Assembly: GCA_023228085.1 (NCBI GenBank)
Contig: JALOBW010000001.1
Span: 62,001 to 126,000, forward strand
Source of the DNA: a bacterium
GTDB lineage: Bacteria > Patescibacteriota > Minisyncoccia > Minisyncoccales > Minisyncoccaceae
Direction: 5' to 3'
Length of the DNA stretch: 64,000 nucleotides
Both the position numbers and the translations under genes were made by a program. This document shows, piece by piece, positions 17,266 through 25,641 of this stretch (position 1 is the stretch's first letter; every line of letters starts with the position of its first letter). The notes beneath the pieces are model-generated. The model saw nothing but the letters and a program-made list of their open reading frames with translations, was not told the DNA's origin and did no database searches.

Positions 17266-18223
17266 AGAAAAATATTTTGTAATTATAGACGCAAATTCTA
17301 TTATTCATCGTGCTTTTCATGCACTTCCTCCACTAAAAAGAGGCGATGGAACGATTGTTAACGCTGTTTATGGGTTTTTACTAATTTTATTTAAAATAAT
17401 AAAAGATTTTAATCCAGATTATTTGGTTGCTTGTTTTGATAGACCAGAACCAACTTTTAGAAAGCAAGAATTTGAAGAATATAAAGCAAAAAGAGTAAAG
17501 GCTCCCCAAGAGCTTTACGATCAAATACCACTAGTAAAAGAAGTTTTGGATGCGTTTAATGTTCCAATTTTTGAAATGGCTGGATACGAGGGTGATGATT
17601 TAATCGGAACACTATCAAGGTTGTCGGTAAAAGAAAACAGAAAAATTAAAAATATAATAGTATCTGGAGATAATGATGTTTTTCAATTGGTAAATGAGAA
17701 CACTTTGATATATTTTTTAAAAAAAGGAGTTAAAGATGCATCTCTATGTAATGAGAAAGATGTATTTGAACGTTTTGGTGGGCTTAATCCAAAACAAATT
17801 ATAGATTATAAAGCATTACGAGGAGATGCTTCAGACAATATTCCGGGTGTTGCTGGAATTGGAGAAAAAACGGCAACTGATTTAATTTTGAAATTTGGAA
17901 GCATAGAGAATATTTTTAATGCAATAGATAATAATAATATTGAAATAAAAGAAAGTGTGAAAGAAAAATTAAAAACTGGAAAAAATAATGCCTTATTGAG
18001 CTTAAGGCTGGCAGAAATAAAAGTAGATGTTCCTATAAAAATAGAAAAAATTGAGAATTGTGAATGGAAAAATTACAATAAAGATAAAGTAATAGAAAAA
18101 ATGACATCGTTCGGTTTTAGAAGTTTGCTTGCAAAAATACCAAACGAAAATGGAATGGATGAATTTATGCCAAAAAAAGAAGACAATAAAAAAAAGAAAG
18201 AAGCAACAATGAAGTTGTTTTAG
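17255..18223 (+). CDS. Stand-alone 5'-3' exonuclease (PolA N-terminal/FEN domain)
   Basis: A 322-aa protein with the complete FEN-type nuclease fold: FVIIDANSIIHRAFHALPPL at the N-terminus, the helical arch (FRKQEFEEYKAKR), MAGYEGDDLIGTLSRLS and VSGDNDVFQLV with acidic metal ligands, and the H3TH region (YKALRGDASDNIPGVAGIGE). It has no 3'-5' exonuclease or polymerase domain; instead it ends in a Lys-rich tail. It probably removes RNA primers and flaps. Whether a separate PolA polymerase exists cannot be seen here. It overlaps tsaE by 11 nt. Confidence 0.93.
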   Translation: MKDEEKYFVIIDANSIIHRAFHALPPLKRGDGTIVNAVYGFLLILFKIIKDFNPDYLVACFDRPEPTFRKQEFEEYKAKRVKAPQELYDQIPLVKEVLDAFNVPIFEMAGYEGDDLIGTLSRLSVKENRKIKNIIVSGDNDVFQLVNENTLIYFLKKGVKDASLCNEKDVFERFGGLNPKQIIDYKALRGDASDNIPGVAGIGEKTATDLILKFGSIENIFNAIDNNNIEIKESVKEKLKTGKNNALLSLRLAEIKVDVPIKIEKIENCEWKNYNKDKVIEKMTSFGFRSLLAKIPNENGMDEFMPKKEDNKKKKEATMKLF

Positions 18224-18261
18224 TTTTAAAAAAGATTTAATATATAGAAAAGGTTTTTAAA

Positions 18262-19476
18262 ATGACCAAAAAAGAAACTAAAAAAACAAAAAATTCCTCA
18301 AGTGAATTCTCAAAGGATCTTATCTCTATAGAGTCGTGTAATGTTTCTAGGGGAGAGGACTTAAGGCGAATAAGATCTGCATTTTTAAACATCTTTGAGG
18401 ATGTTGAAGAAGCAAGAAATATTGCCGTAAGAGAAAAAAATAAAACAATGCTTATTATTGAAAATCTTGATGATGGGCTTTTTGTGTTAGATAAAAATAG
18501 TAAAATTGAGATCGTAAATTCCTATGCATTAGAATTTTTGCAAAAAGCAAAAGACGAAATAATACAAAAAAATATATTTAAAATAAAATCCGAAAAAGTT
18601 GATTTAAAAATATTTTTTGAGGTAATTGGAGGGAAAAATAAAAAAATTAAAGAGGTCTCTAGAGAAGAAGTTTGTTTTGGAAATAAATTATTTTTTCAAG
18701 TAAGCGTGTTGTCTATTGCTGGTAGTGGGGGAGAGTATTTAGTTATTTTACACGACATTTCAAAAGATAAATTAATAGACCAGATGAAAACAGAGTTTGT
18801 GTCGGTGGCTGCTCATCAATTGAGGACCCCTCTGTCGGCTATAAAATGGACACTAAAAATGATGCTTGATGGAGATGTTGGAAAATTAACCGAAGAACAA
18901 ATAGAATTTTTGAATAAAAGTTATGAAAGCAATGAAAGAATGATAATGTTGGTAAACGACCTATTAAATGTTTCAAGGATTGATGAGGGAAGGTTTATAT
19001 ACAAACCAGAAGCATTACAAATTGAAGACGTAATAAAAGAAATATCAATGAGCGAAGAAACATCTCTCAAGAAAAAGAAATTAAAATTATTGCTAAATAT
19101 TCCCAAGAAAAAATTACCGCCAGTTTTTATAGACAAAGAAAAAATGGGAATAGTTATGCAGAATTTTATAGAGAATTCAATAAAATATACTCCATCAGGA
19201 GGTAAAATTACTATTTCTGTAGAAGACCTAAAGGACGATATTTTAGTAAAGATAAAAGATACTGGAGTTGGAATACCTCTTGATCAGCAAGACAGAATAT
19301 TTACAAAATTTTTTAGAGGAGAAAATGTAATAAGACTGGAAACCGAAGGATCTGGATTAGGATTATATACTGTAAAAAACATTATAGAATCTCATACCGG
19401 GAAAGTGTGGTTTCAATCAGAAGAAAACAAGGGAAGCACTTTTTTCTTTACTCTACCAAAAGCTGGTCAAAATTAA
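18262..19476 (+). CDS. Soluble sensor histidine kinase with PAS domain, orphan
   Basis: A 404-aa protein. It has an N-terminal coiled coil, a PAS domain (about 60-170, ENLDDGLFVLDKNSKIEIVN), a HisKA domain with phospho-acceptor His185 in AAHQLRTPLSAIKW, and a HATPase domain with the N box QNFIENSIKYTPSGG, the G1 box DTGVGIPLDQQDRIFTKFF and the G2 box GSGLGLYTV. No TM helix is visible, so it senses a cytosolic or redox/ligand signal. No response regulator gene is adjacent. It lies 38 nt after the exonuclease gene and is followed by a repeat-rich region. Confidence 0.92.
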   Translation: MTKKETKKTKNSSSEFSKDLISIESCNVSRGEDLRRIRSAFLNIFEDVEEARNIAVREKNKTMLIIENLDDGLFVLDKNSKIEIVNSYALEFLQKAKDEIIQKNIFKIKSEKVDLKIFFEVIGGKNKKIKEVSREEVCFGNKLFFQVSVLSIAGSGGEYLVILHDISKDKLIDQMKTEFVSVAAHQLRTPLSAIKWTLKMMLDGDVGKLTEEQIEFLNKSYESNERMIMLVNDLLNVSRIDEGRFIYKPEALQIEDVIKEISMSEETSLKKKKLKLLLNIPKKKLPPVFIDKEKMGIVMQNFIENSIKYTPSGGKITISVEDLKDDILVKIKDTGVGIPLDQQDRIFTKFFRGENVIRLETEGSGLGLYTVKNIIESHTGKVWFQSEENKGSTFFFTLPKAGQN

Positions 19477-20014
19477 TTTATTAGTATTTAGTAATCCGCA
19501 ATTAGTGTTTCGCAGCTTTCTTAATAGAAAGCTTTTTTATTATTGTTTGTTGTTTCCGCCATCCTTTGTCATTCCCGTTTACCCGCCTATGGAGGGCTTG
19601 TCTCGCCGTAGGAGGACGAAGGTGATTAATTTCTTTGCTTGTCATTCCCGCGAAGGCGGGAATCTCAAAGAAATTAATGGCGGAGCCGCGACAGGCGGCG
19701 AGTCCCGCCCTGAGGGGGTTTCATTAGAAACCCACCAAAGGGAATCTAATAAGATGCCTTCAAGTTTGCCAAAGGCAAACTACCAAGTACTAACTGTGTC
19801 ATTCCGAAGCTTTCTGTTTTCAGGAGAAAGCGTAGGATGATTACGAATTATTTATCTCGCAGAAGCCCGAAGGGCGTAGGCAGACGAAGGTGATTAATTT
19901 CTTTGCTTGTCATTCCCGCGAAGGCGGGAATCTCATAAAATGCCTTCAAGTTTGCCAAAGGCAAACTACCAAGTACTAATTACGAATTACTAATTACTAA
20001 TCCCAAGTTTAGGG
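19477..20014. repeat. Intergenic cluster of dispersed palindromic repeats
   Basis: No credible gene. It contains two full CATTCCCGC-GAAG-GCGGGAAT hairpins (19642-19665 and 19910-19933), a degenerate copy near 19569, AGTTTGCC / GGCAAACT hairpins, a GCCCGAAGGGC unit (about 19865) and the TAATTACTAATCCC tail that recurs at many places in the window. The parts come in the same order as at 22200-22480. Confidence 0.85.
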
Positions 20015-20020
20015 GTGTTC

Positions 20021-20085
20021 TTGACTTTTAATTAGAAAAGACTAAAATATTAAATATATTAGCAGTCTTACTTTCAAACTGCTAA
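20021..20085 (+). promoter_or_regulatory. Promoter and CIRCE-like HrcA operator of groESL
   Basis: TTGACT (20021-20026), 16-nt spacer and TAAAAT (20043-20048) are followed at once by TTAGCAGTC-N9-AACTGCTAA (20059-20085). The arm length, 9-nt spacer and TTAGC/GCTAA ends match the CIRCE operator (TTAGCACTC-N9-GAGTGCTAA) bound by HrcA; here inner positions differ but the arms still largely pair. The ATG of groES is 29 nt downstream. Confidence 0.8.
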
Positions 20086-20114
20086 AATTGATAAGAATAA
20101 ATTTTCAAAAGAAC

Positions 20115-20405
20115 ATGAAATTAAAACCTTTATCAGATAATATTATTGTTGAAGCAATAAAAGAAGAAGAAAAAACTAAGGGTGGCATTCTTTTGCCACA
20201 AAATTCCGAAAAAGATAAGCCAAATCACGGGATAGTCATAGAGGTTGGTCCAGGCAAAATGACTTCATCTGGAAAGGTTATTCCTATGGAGTTAAAAAAA
20301 GGAGATAAAATTATTTTTAGTAAATACGGACATCACGAAGTGAAAATAGATGGAAAGGATTATCTTGTTTTAAGGCAAGAAGATGTTCTTGCTGTAATTG
20401 GTTAG
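20115..20405 (+). CDS. groES: Co-chaperonin GroES
   Basis: A 96-aa protein started at the ATG of MKLKPLSDNIIVEAIKEEEK; an in-frame TTG nine codons upstream lies next to the operator and is not used. The mobile loop region KTKGGILLPQNSEKDKPNHG and the core VIEVGPGK are typical. It forms the heptameric lid of GroEL. It lies 30 nt before groEL, both under the CIRCE-like operator. Confidence 0.96.
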   Translation: MKLKPLSDNIIVEAIKEEEKTKGGILLPQNSEKDKPNHGIVIEVGPGKMTSSGKVIPMELKKGDKIIFSKYGHHEVKIDGKDYLVLRQEDVLAVIG

Positions 20406-20435
20406 TAAAAATAATTAAATAAGAATTAAGGAAAT

Positions 20436-22061
20436 ATGGCAAAAGATATTTATTATGGAGAGGATGCGAGAGCAAAACTAAAATCTGGAGTAGATAAATT
20501 GGCTAGTGCAGTGACAATTACTTTAGGACCAAAAGGAAGAAATGTTGTTTTGGGAGAAAGTTATGGCTCTCCAACTATTACAAATGACGGGGTTTCTATT
20601 GCAAAAGAAATAGATCTAACAGATAAGGCAGAAAACGTAGGAGCTAGTATAATAAAACAGGTTGCAGAAAAAGCAAATGATGTAGCGGGAGACGGAACAA
20701 CAACAGCAACTCTTTTGGCACAATCATTAATTAGAGAAGGGTTAAAGAATGTGACTGCTGGAGCAAATCCGCTTGCAATAAAAAGGGGGATGGAGAAAGC
20801 TTGTAATATAGTAGTTGACGAGCTTGGGAAAATTGCAAAACCAATATCAACCGAACAAGACTATGCTCGGGTTGCTACCATTTCGGCTGAAGATAAAGAG
20901 TTGGGTTCCTTGATTGCAAAAACTATTTTTGAGGTAGGAAAAGATGGTGTCGTCACAATAGAAGAATCAAAAACACTTGGAATAGAAAGAGAACTGGTAA
21001 AAGGTTTACAGTTTAATCAAGGATACATTTCTCCTTATATGGTAAGCGATGTAGAAAGAATGGAAGCAGTATTAGACGATCCCTATGTTTTAATTACTGA
21101 TAGAAAAATAGCTTCGGTTCAAGAACTTGTTCCTGTGCTAGAAAAAGTTATCCAAACGGGACAGAGAAATATGCTAATTATTGCTGAAGATATAGAGGGC
21201 GAAGCTTTAACAACTATTATTGTTAACAAACTAAAAGGAGTTTTTAATGTTCTTGCAGTCAAAGCTCCTGGCTACGGCGACAGAAAAAAAGAAATGCTAC
21301 AAGATATCGCTATTGTGACAGGAGGACAAGTAATATCCGAAGAAATTGGATTAAAATTGGAAGATATTTCTTTGGATGCACTTGGAAAGGCAAGAAAAAT
21401 TGTAGCCACAAAAGAAAATACTACTATTGTAGAAGGAAAAGGAAACAAAAAAGATATTGATGCAAGAGTTTCTCAAATAAAAGCTCAGATCAATAATACT
21501 GAATCAGATTTTGATAAAGAAAAACTACAAGAGAGATTAGCGAAATTGGCTGGTGGAGTGGCAGTATTAAAAATAGGAGCTGCTACCGAAATAGAACAAA
21601 AAGCTAGAAAGCATAAAGTAGAAGATGCTCTATCGGCAACAAGAGCTGCGATAGAGGAGGGAGTTGTGCCTGGTGGTGGAGTAGCATTGTTGTCTTGTCA
21701 AAAAGCTTTGGATGATTCCAAAGTGAAGGGCGAAGAAAAAGTTGGATTTGAAATCTTAAAAAGAGCTTTAGAAGACCCAATAAGAAAAATTGCTGAAAAT
21801 GCTGGCAAGGATGGAGCGGTAATTGCCAGTGAAGTAAAAAAATTGCCTGCAAATCATGGATATAATGCAGCCGAAGATAAATACGAAGATTTTATGGACG
21901 CTGGAATATTTGATCCCAAGAAAGTGACAAGATCGTGTATTCAAAATGCTGTTTCAGCTGCCGCAATGCTTCTCACAACAGAATGTTTGGTTGTAGAAAA
22001 GCCAGAAGAAAAAGACAATTGCAATTGCAATCACAATGCAGCACCAGGAATGGGGTACTAA
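20436..22061 (+). CDS. groEL: Chaperonin GroEL
   Basis: A 541-aa chaperonin with AGDGTTTATLLAQ (ATP site), the apical domain and AIEEGVVPGGGVALL. The C-terminus is unusual: instead of the common GGM repeat tail it ends in a short Cys/Asn/His-containing stretch (DNCNCNHNAAPGMGY). It folds proteins in an ATP-dependent cage with GroES. It is followed by a strong terminator. Confidence 0.98.
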   Translation: MAKDIYYGEDARAKLKSGVDKLASAVTITLGPKGRNVVLGESYGSPTITNDGVSIAKEIDLTDKAENVGASIIKQVAEKANDVAGDGTTTATLLAQSLIREGLKNVTAGANPLAIKRGMEKACNIVVDELGKIAKPISTEQDYARVATISAEDKELGSLIAKTIFEVGKDGVVTIEESKTLGIERELVKGLQFNQGYISPYMVSDVERMEAVLDDPYVLITDRKIASVQELVPVLEKVIQTGQRNMLIIAEDIEGEALTTIIVNKLKGVFNVLAVKAPGYGDRKKEMLQDIAIVTGGQVISEEIGLKLEDISLDALGKARKIVATKENTTIVEGKGNKKDIDARVSQIKAQINNTESDFDKEKLQERLAKLAGGVAVLKIGAATEIEQKARKHKVEDALSATRAAIEEGVVPGGGVALLSCQKALDDSKVKGEEKVGFEILKRALEDPIRKIAENAGKDGAVIASEVKKLPANHGYNAAEDKYEDFMDAGIFDPKKVTRSCIQNAVSAAAMLLTTECLVVEKPEEKDNCNCNHNAAPGMGY

Positions 22062-22073
22062 AAAAGGAAATCA

Positions 22074-22097
22074 AAAAAACGGAGCAATCCGTTTTTT
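22074..22097 (+). terminator. Terminator of groESL
   Basis: Perfect 10-bp stem AAAAAACGGA / TCCGTTTTTT with loop GCAA, 12 nt after the groEL stop. Confidence 0.92.
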
Positions 22098-22109
22098 GGT
22101 TATAATAGG

Positions 22110-22480
22110 GGCTAGTAATTAGTAAAACTTTAGGGATTAGTAATTAGCAATTCGTAATCAGTACCTTGTAGTTTTCTTGCAGAAAACTTTTTAATATATT
22201 TCTTTTTTTGTCATTCCCGCGAAGGCGGGAATCTCATAAGATGCCTTTTAGTTTGCTTTTGGCAAACTACCAAATACTAGTTACTAATTATTTATCTCGC
22301 AGAAGCCCGAAGGGCGTAGGCGGACGAAGGCGATTAATTTCTTTTTGTTTGTCATTCCCGCGAAGGCGGGAATCTTATAAGATGCCTTTTAGTTTGCTTT
22401 TGGCAAACTACCAAGTACTAGTTACTAATTATTTATCTCGCAGAAGCCCGAAGGGCGTAGGCGGACGAGTTACTAGCCCC
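22110..22480. repeat. Tandem copies of the composite palindromic repeat
   Basis: Two near-identical units of about 140 bp (about 22205-22340 and 22346-22480). Each is built of CATTCCCGC-GAAG-GCGGGAAT (22211-22234; 22352-22375), a TAGTTTGC / GCAAACTA hairpin, an AGTTACTAATTATT tail and GCAGAAGCCCGAAGGGCGTA. An inverted tail precedes them (22110-22170). No gene is supported; the frame running through them is just translated repeat. Confidence 0.85.
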
Positions 22481-22503
22481 TAATATTAATTAATATTAAT
22501 AAT

Positions 22504-22532
22504 TTGTACCATTGATATTTACTTGCTATAAT
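22504..22532 (+). promoter_or_regulatory. Promoter of the LemA-like gene pair
   Basis: TTGTAC (22504-22509), 17-nt spacer, TATAAT (22527-22532), 41 nt before the ATG at 22574. Confidence 0.6.
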
Positions 22533-22573
22533 TAATTTAATATTTAAGTTAAATCAAATTAACACAAATAATT

Positions 22574-23284
22574 ATGCAAGACTCTATTATTTTTTTTGCT
22601 TTATTAATACTTATTCTTATAGTTTTTAATTCTTGGTATACTGCATATAAAGTATGCGGGCAAACCAAACAAGCCTTTGACGAATTTGACTTGCAACTTC
22701 GCAGGAGATTGGATTTAATAGCCGAGCTTATTAAAGAAATAAGTAAACATATAAAGAAAAATCCTTTGCAAAAGGCATTCAACGACGTAGTACAAAAAAT
22801 AAACGAGGCTTCTTGGTCCGAAGTTGGCGAGATGGTCACAAAAGAAATGAATGCTATTTTATCTTCTGCTTTATTAATGGTAAAAAAATATCCAAAAATA
22901 ATTCCTAAGGCAAAACTTGAATCAATAAAACGAGAAATAGAAAAGGTAGATTCTGCGATTGAGTCTGCAAAAGATGCTTATTTAAAGAATTCTGAATTTT
23001 TGCAAAAATGGATGGGAAAGTTTCCTTTTAATAAGTTTAAAGAATGGCATTTTGACATTGACAAGGTAGAAAAAAAGATGGAAAGTAAAAAGGTATTAGA
23101 TGACGATGAAGAAAAAATAGTTGAAAAAGAAATAGAAGATTTTGTAGCTTCTTTTAAGAAAAAGAAGGTTGCCAAAAAAAGAAAAACAACCCCTGCAAAA
23201 GGAAAAGCTGGAAAAAGGGAAGGGGTTAAAAAAAATAACAAAACTTCTGCTAAAAAACCTAGTACCAAAAAAACGAAAAAGTAA
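22574..23284 (+). CDS. Divergent LemA-like protein with Lys-rich histone-like tail
   Basis: A 236-aa protein. One N-terminal TM helix (about 4-22) is followed by the LemA pattern AYKVCGQTKQAFDEFDLQLR and RLDLIAELIKEIS, then long helices. This parallels the genuine LemA in the next gene but with low identity. Residues about 188-236 are almost only Lys, Thr, Ala, Gly and Arg (KKKKVAKKRKTTPAKGKAGK), like histone H1 or ribosomal tails. LemA proteins are membrane-anchored helical bundles of unclear function. The basic tail should lie in the cytosol or outside depending on topology and could bind nucleic acid or an anionic polymer; this is inference. Confidence 0.75.
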   Translation: MQDSIIFFALLILILIVFNSWYTAYKVCGQTKQAFDEFDLQLRRRLDLIAELIKEISKHIKKNPLQKAFNDVVQKINEASWSEVGEMVTKEMNAILSSALLMVKKYPKIIPKAKLESIKREIEKVDSAIESAKDAYLKNSEFLQKWMGKFPFNKFKEWHFDIDKVEKKMESKKVLDDDEEKIVEKEIEDFVASFKKKKVAKKRKTTPAKGKAGKREGVKKNNKTSAKKPSTKKTKK

Positions 23285-23308
23285 TATTATTAGTTTAAAA
23301 AAGAAAAT

Positions 23309-23860
23309 ATGGATTTATTTATAATTATAGCAGCCGTAGTAGTATTTATTGCCTTTGGGGTAATTGCTATTTTTAATGGCTTAGTAGTATTAAAAAACAG
23401 AGTAAAAGAAGCTTGGTCTGACATAGATGTTCAATTAAAAAGGAGATATGATCTTATCCCTAATTTAATTGAAACAGTAAAAGGATATGCTTCTCACGAG
23501 AGTGGCACTTTTGAAAGAGTGACCGAAGCTAGAAATATGGCTATGTCTGCCAATGGTCCAGAGGCAAAAGCTCAGGCTGAAAATGTTTTATCTGGTGCAC
23601 TAAAAACCTTGTTTGCTGTAGCAGAAAGCTATCCAGACTTAAAAGCTTCTCAAAACTTTATGGAATTACAAAGAGAATTGAGTGATACAGAAAACAAAAT
23701 ACAAGCTGCCAGAAGATTCTACAATGGAAATGTTCTAGAATTGAACAATAAAATAGATGTATTTCCTTCTAATATGATTGCAGCTATGTTTGGATTTGCA
23801 AAAGAAAAATTCTTTGAAATAGCAGAAGAGGAAAAAGCTGTTCCTCAGGTAAAGTTTTAG
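23309..23860 (+). CDS. lemA: LemA family protein
   Basis: A 183-aa protein with an N-terminal TM helix (about 4-25), then the family signature VKEAWSDIDVQLKRRYDLIP-NLIETVKGYASHE, FMELQRELSDTENKIQAARR and the C-terminal FYNGNVLELNNKID...FPSNMIAAMFGF. Length and motifs are standard. It lies 24 nt after the divergent paralogue. LemA is commonly encoded beside an HtpX-type protease, and one follows here at 24689 after a toxin-antitoxin pair. Confidence 0.93.
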   Translation: MDLFIIIAAVVVFIAFGVIAIFNGLVVLKNRVKEAWSDIDVQLKRRYDLIPNLIETVKGYASHESGTFERVTEARNMAMSANGPEAKAQAENVLSGALKTLFAVAESYPDLKASQNFMELQRELSDTENKIQAARRFYNGNVLELNNKIDVFPSNMIAAMFGFAKEKFFEIAEEEKAVPQVKF

Positions 23861-23871
23861 TTTGTAATTGG

Positions 23872-23896
23872 CTCGCCATAAAAAGGCGAGTTTTTT
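23872..23896 (+). terminator. Terminator after lemA
   Basis: Stem CTCGCC / GGCGAG with a 7-nt loop followed by T6, 11 nt after the lemA stop. Confidence 0.9.
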
Positions 23897-23898
23897 GT

Positions 23899-23928
23899 TT
23901 GACAAAAAGAAATGTATTGTGATACAGT
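23899..23928 (+). promoter_or_regulatory. Promoter and palindromic operator of toxin-antitoxin operon
   Basis: TTGACA (23899-23904), 18-nt spacer, TACAGT (23923-23928). The palindrome TGTATTGTGATACA (23913-23926, arms TGTAT/ATACA) overlaps the spacer and -10, a natural site for repression by the antitoxin. Confidence 0.6.
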
Positions 23929-23951
23929 TGTATTACATAATACCTAAAAAT

Positions 23952-24179
23952 ATGAGGAAAGTATTAACAATCTCTATAACTCCGGAAATAGAAAAAGAAA
24001 TAAGAGAAAATTCTAAAAAAAGAGGATTTGATTCTATTAGCTCTTATTTTAAATATTTAATTTCCCTTGACGAAGATTTAATTTCAAAAGAAGATCTTAT
24101 TTGTGATTCAAAGGATTCCATTGAGGAGTATAAAAAAGGAGATTCTATAAGGGCTAATTCTATAAAAGATCTTTTATGA
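23952..24179 (+). CDS. Antitoxin, ribbon-helix-helix-like
   Basis: A 75-aa protein started at the ATG of MRKVLTISITPEIEKEIREN; the frame extends upstream into the promoter, which rules out earlier starts. The N-terminal strand VLTISITPEIEKEIRE and following helices (KRGFDSISSYFKYLISLD) resemble ribbon-helix-helix/CopG-type DNA binding. The C-terminal part is acidic and Ser/Asp-rich, suited to wrapping the toxin. It overlaps the toxin gene by 4 nt (ATGA). Confidence 0.8.
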   Translation: MRKVLTISITPEIEKEIRENSKKRGFDSISSYFKYLISLDEDLISKEDLICDSKDSIEEYKKGDSIRANSIKDLL

Positions 24180-24448
24180 AGGTGGGGAATATTCTGTATT
24201 CTAGTAAGTTTATAAAAAGATTAAAAATTTTACCTGTAAAAATAATTGATTTGGCTATTGAAAAAGAAGCTATTTTTAAAGAAAATCCTCTCCATCCATC
24301 TTTGAGATTGCACGAATTAAAAGGAGAATTGTCTGGTCTTTGGTCAATTAGCCTTAATAGAAGTTATAGAATAATTTTTACAAGAATGGATAATGGTGAT
24401 ATTTTGTTTGTTTCTATTGGGAAACATGATTTGTATGGAAATTTGTAG
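24176..24448 (+). CDS. RelE/YafQ-like mRNA interferase toxin
   Basis: A 90-aa protein of the ParE/RelE fold. It reads SSKFIKRLKILPVKIIDLAI, then NPLHPSLRLHELKGELSGLW, and SLNRSYRIIFTRMDNGDILF with ISIGKHDLYGNL at the end; the Leu-x-G-x-L-x-G-xx-S and Arg-x-x-Phe patterns and the C-terminal His/Tyr are typical of the YafQ branch. Such toxins cut mRNA at the ribosome. The overlap with the antitoxin gene supports a type II pair. Confidence 0.88.
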   Translation: MKVGNILYSSKFIKRLKILPVKIIDLAIEKEAIFKENPLHPSLRLHELKGELSGLWSISLNRSYRIIFTRMDNGDILFVSIGKHDLYGNL

Positions 24449-24519
24449 TCACTTATTTTGACTTTTTGGCAAAATCTGTTAGAGTATAAAACTGTAATTG
24501 ATTAATTAAGATCAAGAAA

Positions 24520-24648
24520 ATGAAAAACATAAAGAAAGTGATAATGGGACAGAGAAATAAATTGAGGAAGAAGTTAGGCAAAAAACTTTCCGAAAGAGAC
24601 CAGAGAAGAAAGGGAATGCTTATCAAAGGCCGCAAATACGTTTCTTAA
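24520..24648 (+). CDS. 42-aa very basic protein, unknown
   Basis: ATG at 24520, TAA at 24646-24648. The protein begins MKNIKKVIMGQRNKLRKKLG and ends KGMLIKGRKYVS; over a third of residues are Lys or Arg. It lies 40 nt upstream of the htpX-like start. No family is recognised. The composition is that of small ribosome- or nucleic-acid-binding proteins. It could be a chance frame, but the codon pattern and the clean position between genes favour a real one. Confidence 0.5.
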   Translation: MKNIKKVIMGQRNKLRKKLGKKLSERDQRRKGMLIKGRKYVS

Positions 24649-24688
24649 ACAAAAAAAGAGATGATAATTAATTTTTATCAATAGCTAA

Positions 24689-25612
24689 ATGGCTACTCTT
24701 TATTCTGAACAACAAAATAATATTTGGAAAACTCGCTTTTTAATGGTCGGGTTTTTCTTGTTGGTAATACTAATAGGATGGATATTTTCCTATGTTTTTG
24801 ATAATACAGCCATACTTTATATAGCTGTTATTCTGAGTGTTTTGTCTAGTGTAGGGTCTTATTGGTTTTCTGATAGTTTGGTACTAGCTATGTCTAATGC
24901 GCAGGAGATTGACCCCAAAGAAGAGCCAGAATTATATAGAGTAGTTGAAAATTTATGTATAACTGTAGGGTTGCCGACTCCAAGAATATATATCATTGAT
25001 GAGGAACAACCCAATGCCTTTGCAACAGGAAGAGACGAAAAACACGCTGTTGTAGCTGTGACGAAGGGGCTATTAAGAAGACTTGAAAGATCCGAATTAG
25101 AAGGAGTTTTGGCTCATGAATTGGCTCATATTAAAAATAAGGATATGCTTTTGCAAACAATAGTAGTGGTTATGGCTGGATTAATTTCAATTGCATCGGA
25201 TTTCTTTTTGCGAAGCATGTTTTGGGGAGGAAACGACAATGATCGGGGTAAGAATCCTTTAATACTTGCATTGGGAATTTTAGCGATAGTTTTGGCTCCA
25301 ATAGCAGCAACAATAATCCAATTATCAATATCTAGAAAAAGAGAATTCTTAGCAGATGCAACCGGAGCCCTTATAACCAGATATCCAGATGGTCTAGCGA
25401 ATGCTCTTCAAAAGATAGCCGCGGATCCTCACGAGATTGAAGGAGTAAGTACGGCAACTGCCCATTTATATATAGAATCTCCATTAAGAGGAGAGAGAGC
25501 TACGAGCTGGTTTACAAAACTATTCATGACTCATCCACCAGTAGAAGAAAGAATTGCCGCTTTGAAAAATATGAGAGTAGAGGAAGTGGAGAAGGAATTG
25601 TACGGGAAATAA
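24689..25612 (+). CDS. htpX: HtpX-like M48 membrane metalloprotease
   Basis: A 307-aa protein with two N-terminal TM helices (about 16-35, 41-61), the zinc motif HELAH (143-147, context LEGVLAHELAHIKNKDM), two further TM helices (about 155-175 and 190-215) and the third ligand region SRKREFLADATGA. The C-terminus TSWFTKLFMTHPPVEERIAA is typical. It degrades misfolded membrane proteins. Proximity to lemA matches the well-known lemA-htpX association, here separated by the toxin-antitoxin pair. Confidence 0.93.
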   Translation: MATLYSEQQNNIWKTRFLMVGFFLLVILIGWIFSYVFDNTAILYIAVILSVLSSVGSYWFSDSLVLAMSNAQEIDPKEEPELYRVVENLCITVGLPTPRIYIIDEEQPNAFATGRDEKHAVVAVTKGLLRRLERSELEGVLAHELAHIKNKDMLLQTIVVVMAGLISIASDFFLRSMFWGGNDNDRGKNPLILALGILAIVLAPIAATIIQLSISRKREFLADATGALITRYPDGLANALQKIAADPHEIEGVSTATAHLYIESPLRGERATSWFTKLFMTHPPVEERIAALKNMRVEEVEKELYGK

Positions 25613-25641
25613 TTAGGGCTAGCTTTTGCTAGTTTTAGAAT

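Noticed and set aside
19505..19840. Rightward frame of 111 aa
   Set aside because: It runs through dispersed palindromic repeats (CHSREGGN-type translation) and has no coding character.
22208..22483. Rightward frame of 91 aa with duplicated halves
   Set aside because: It is the translation of two copies of the composite intergenic repeat.
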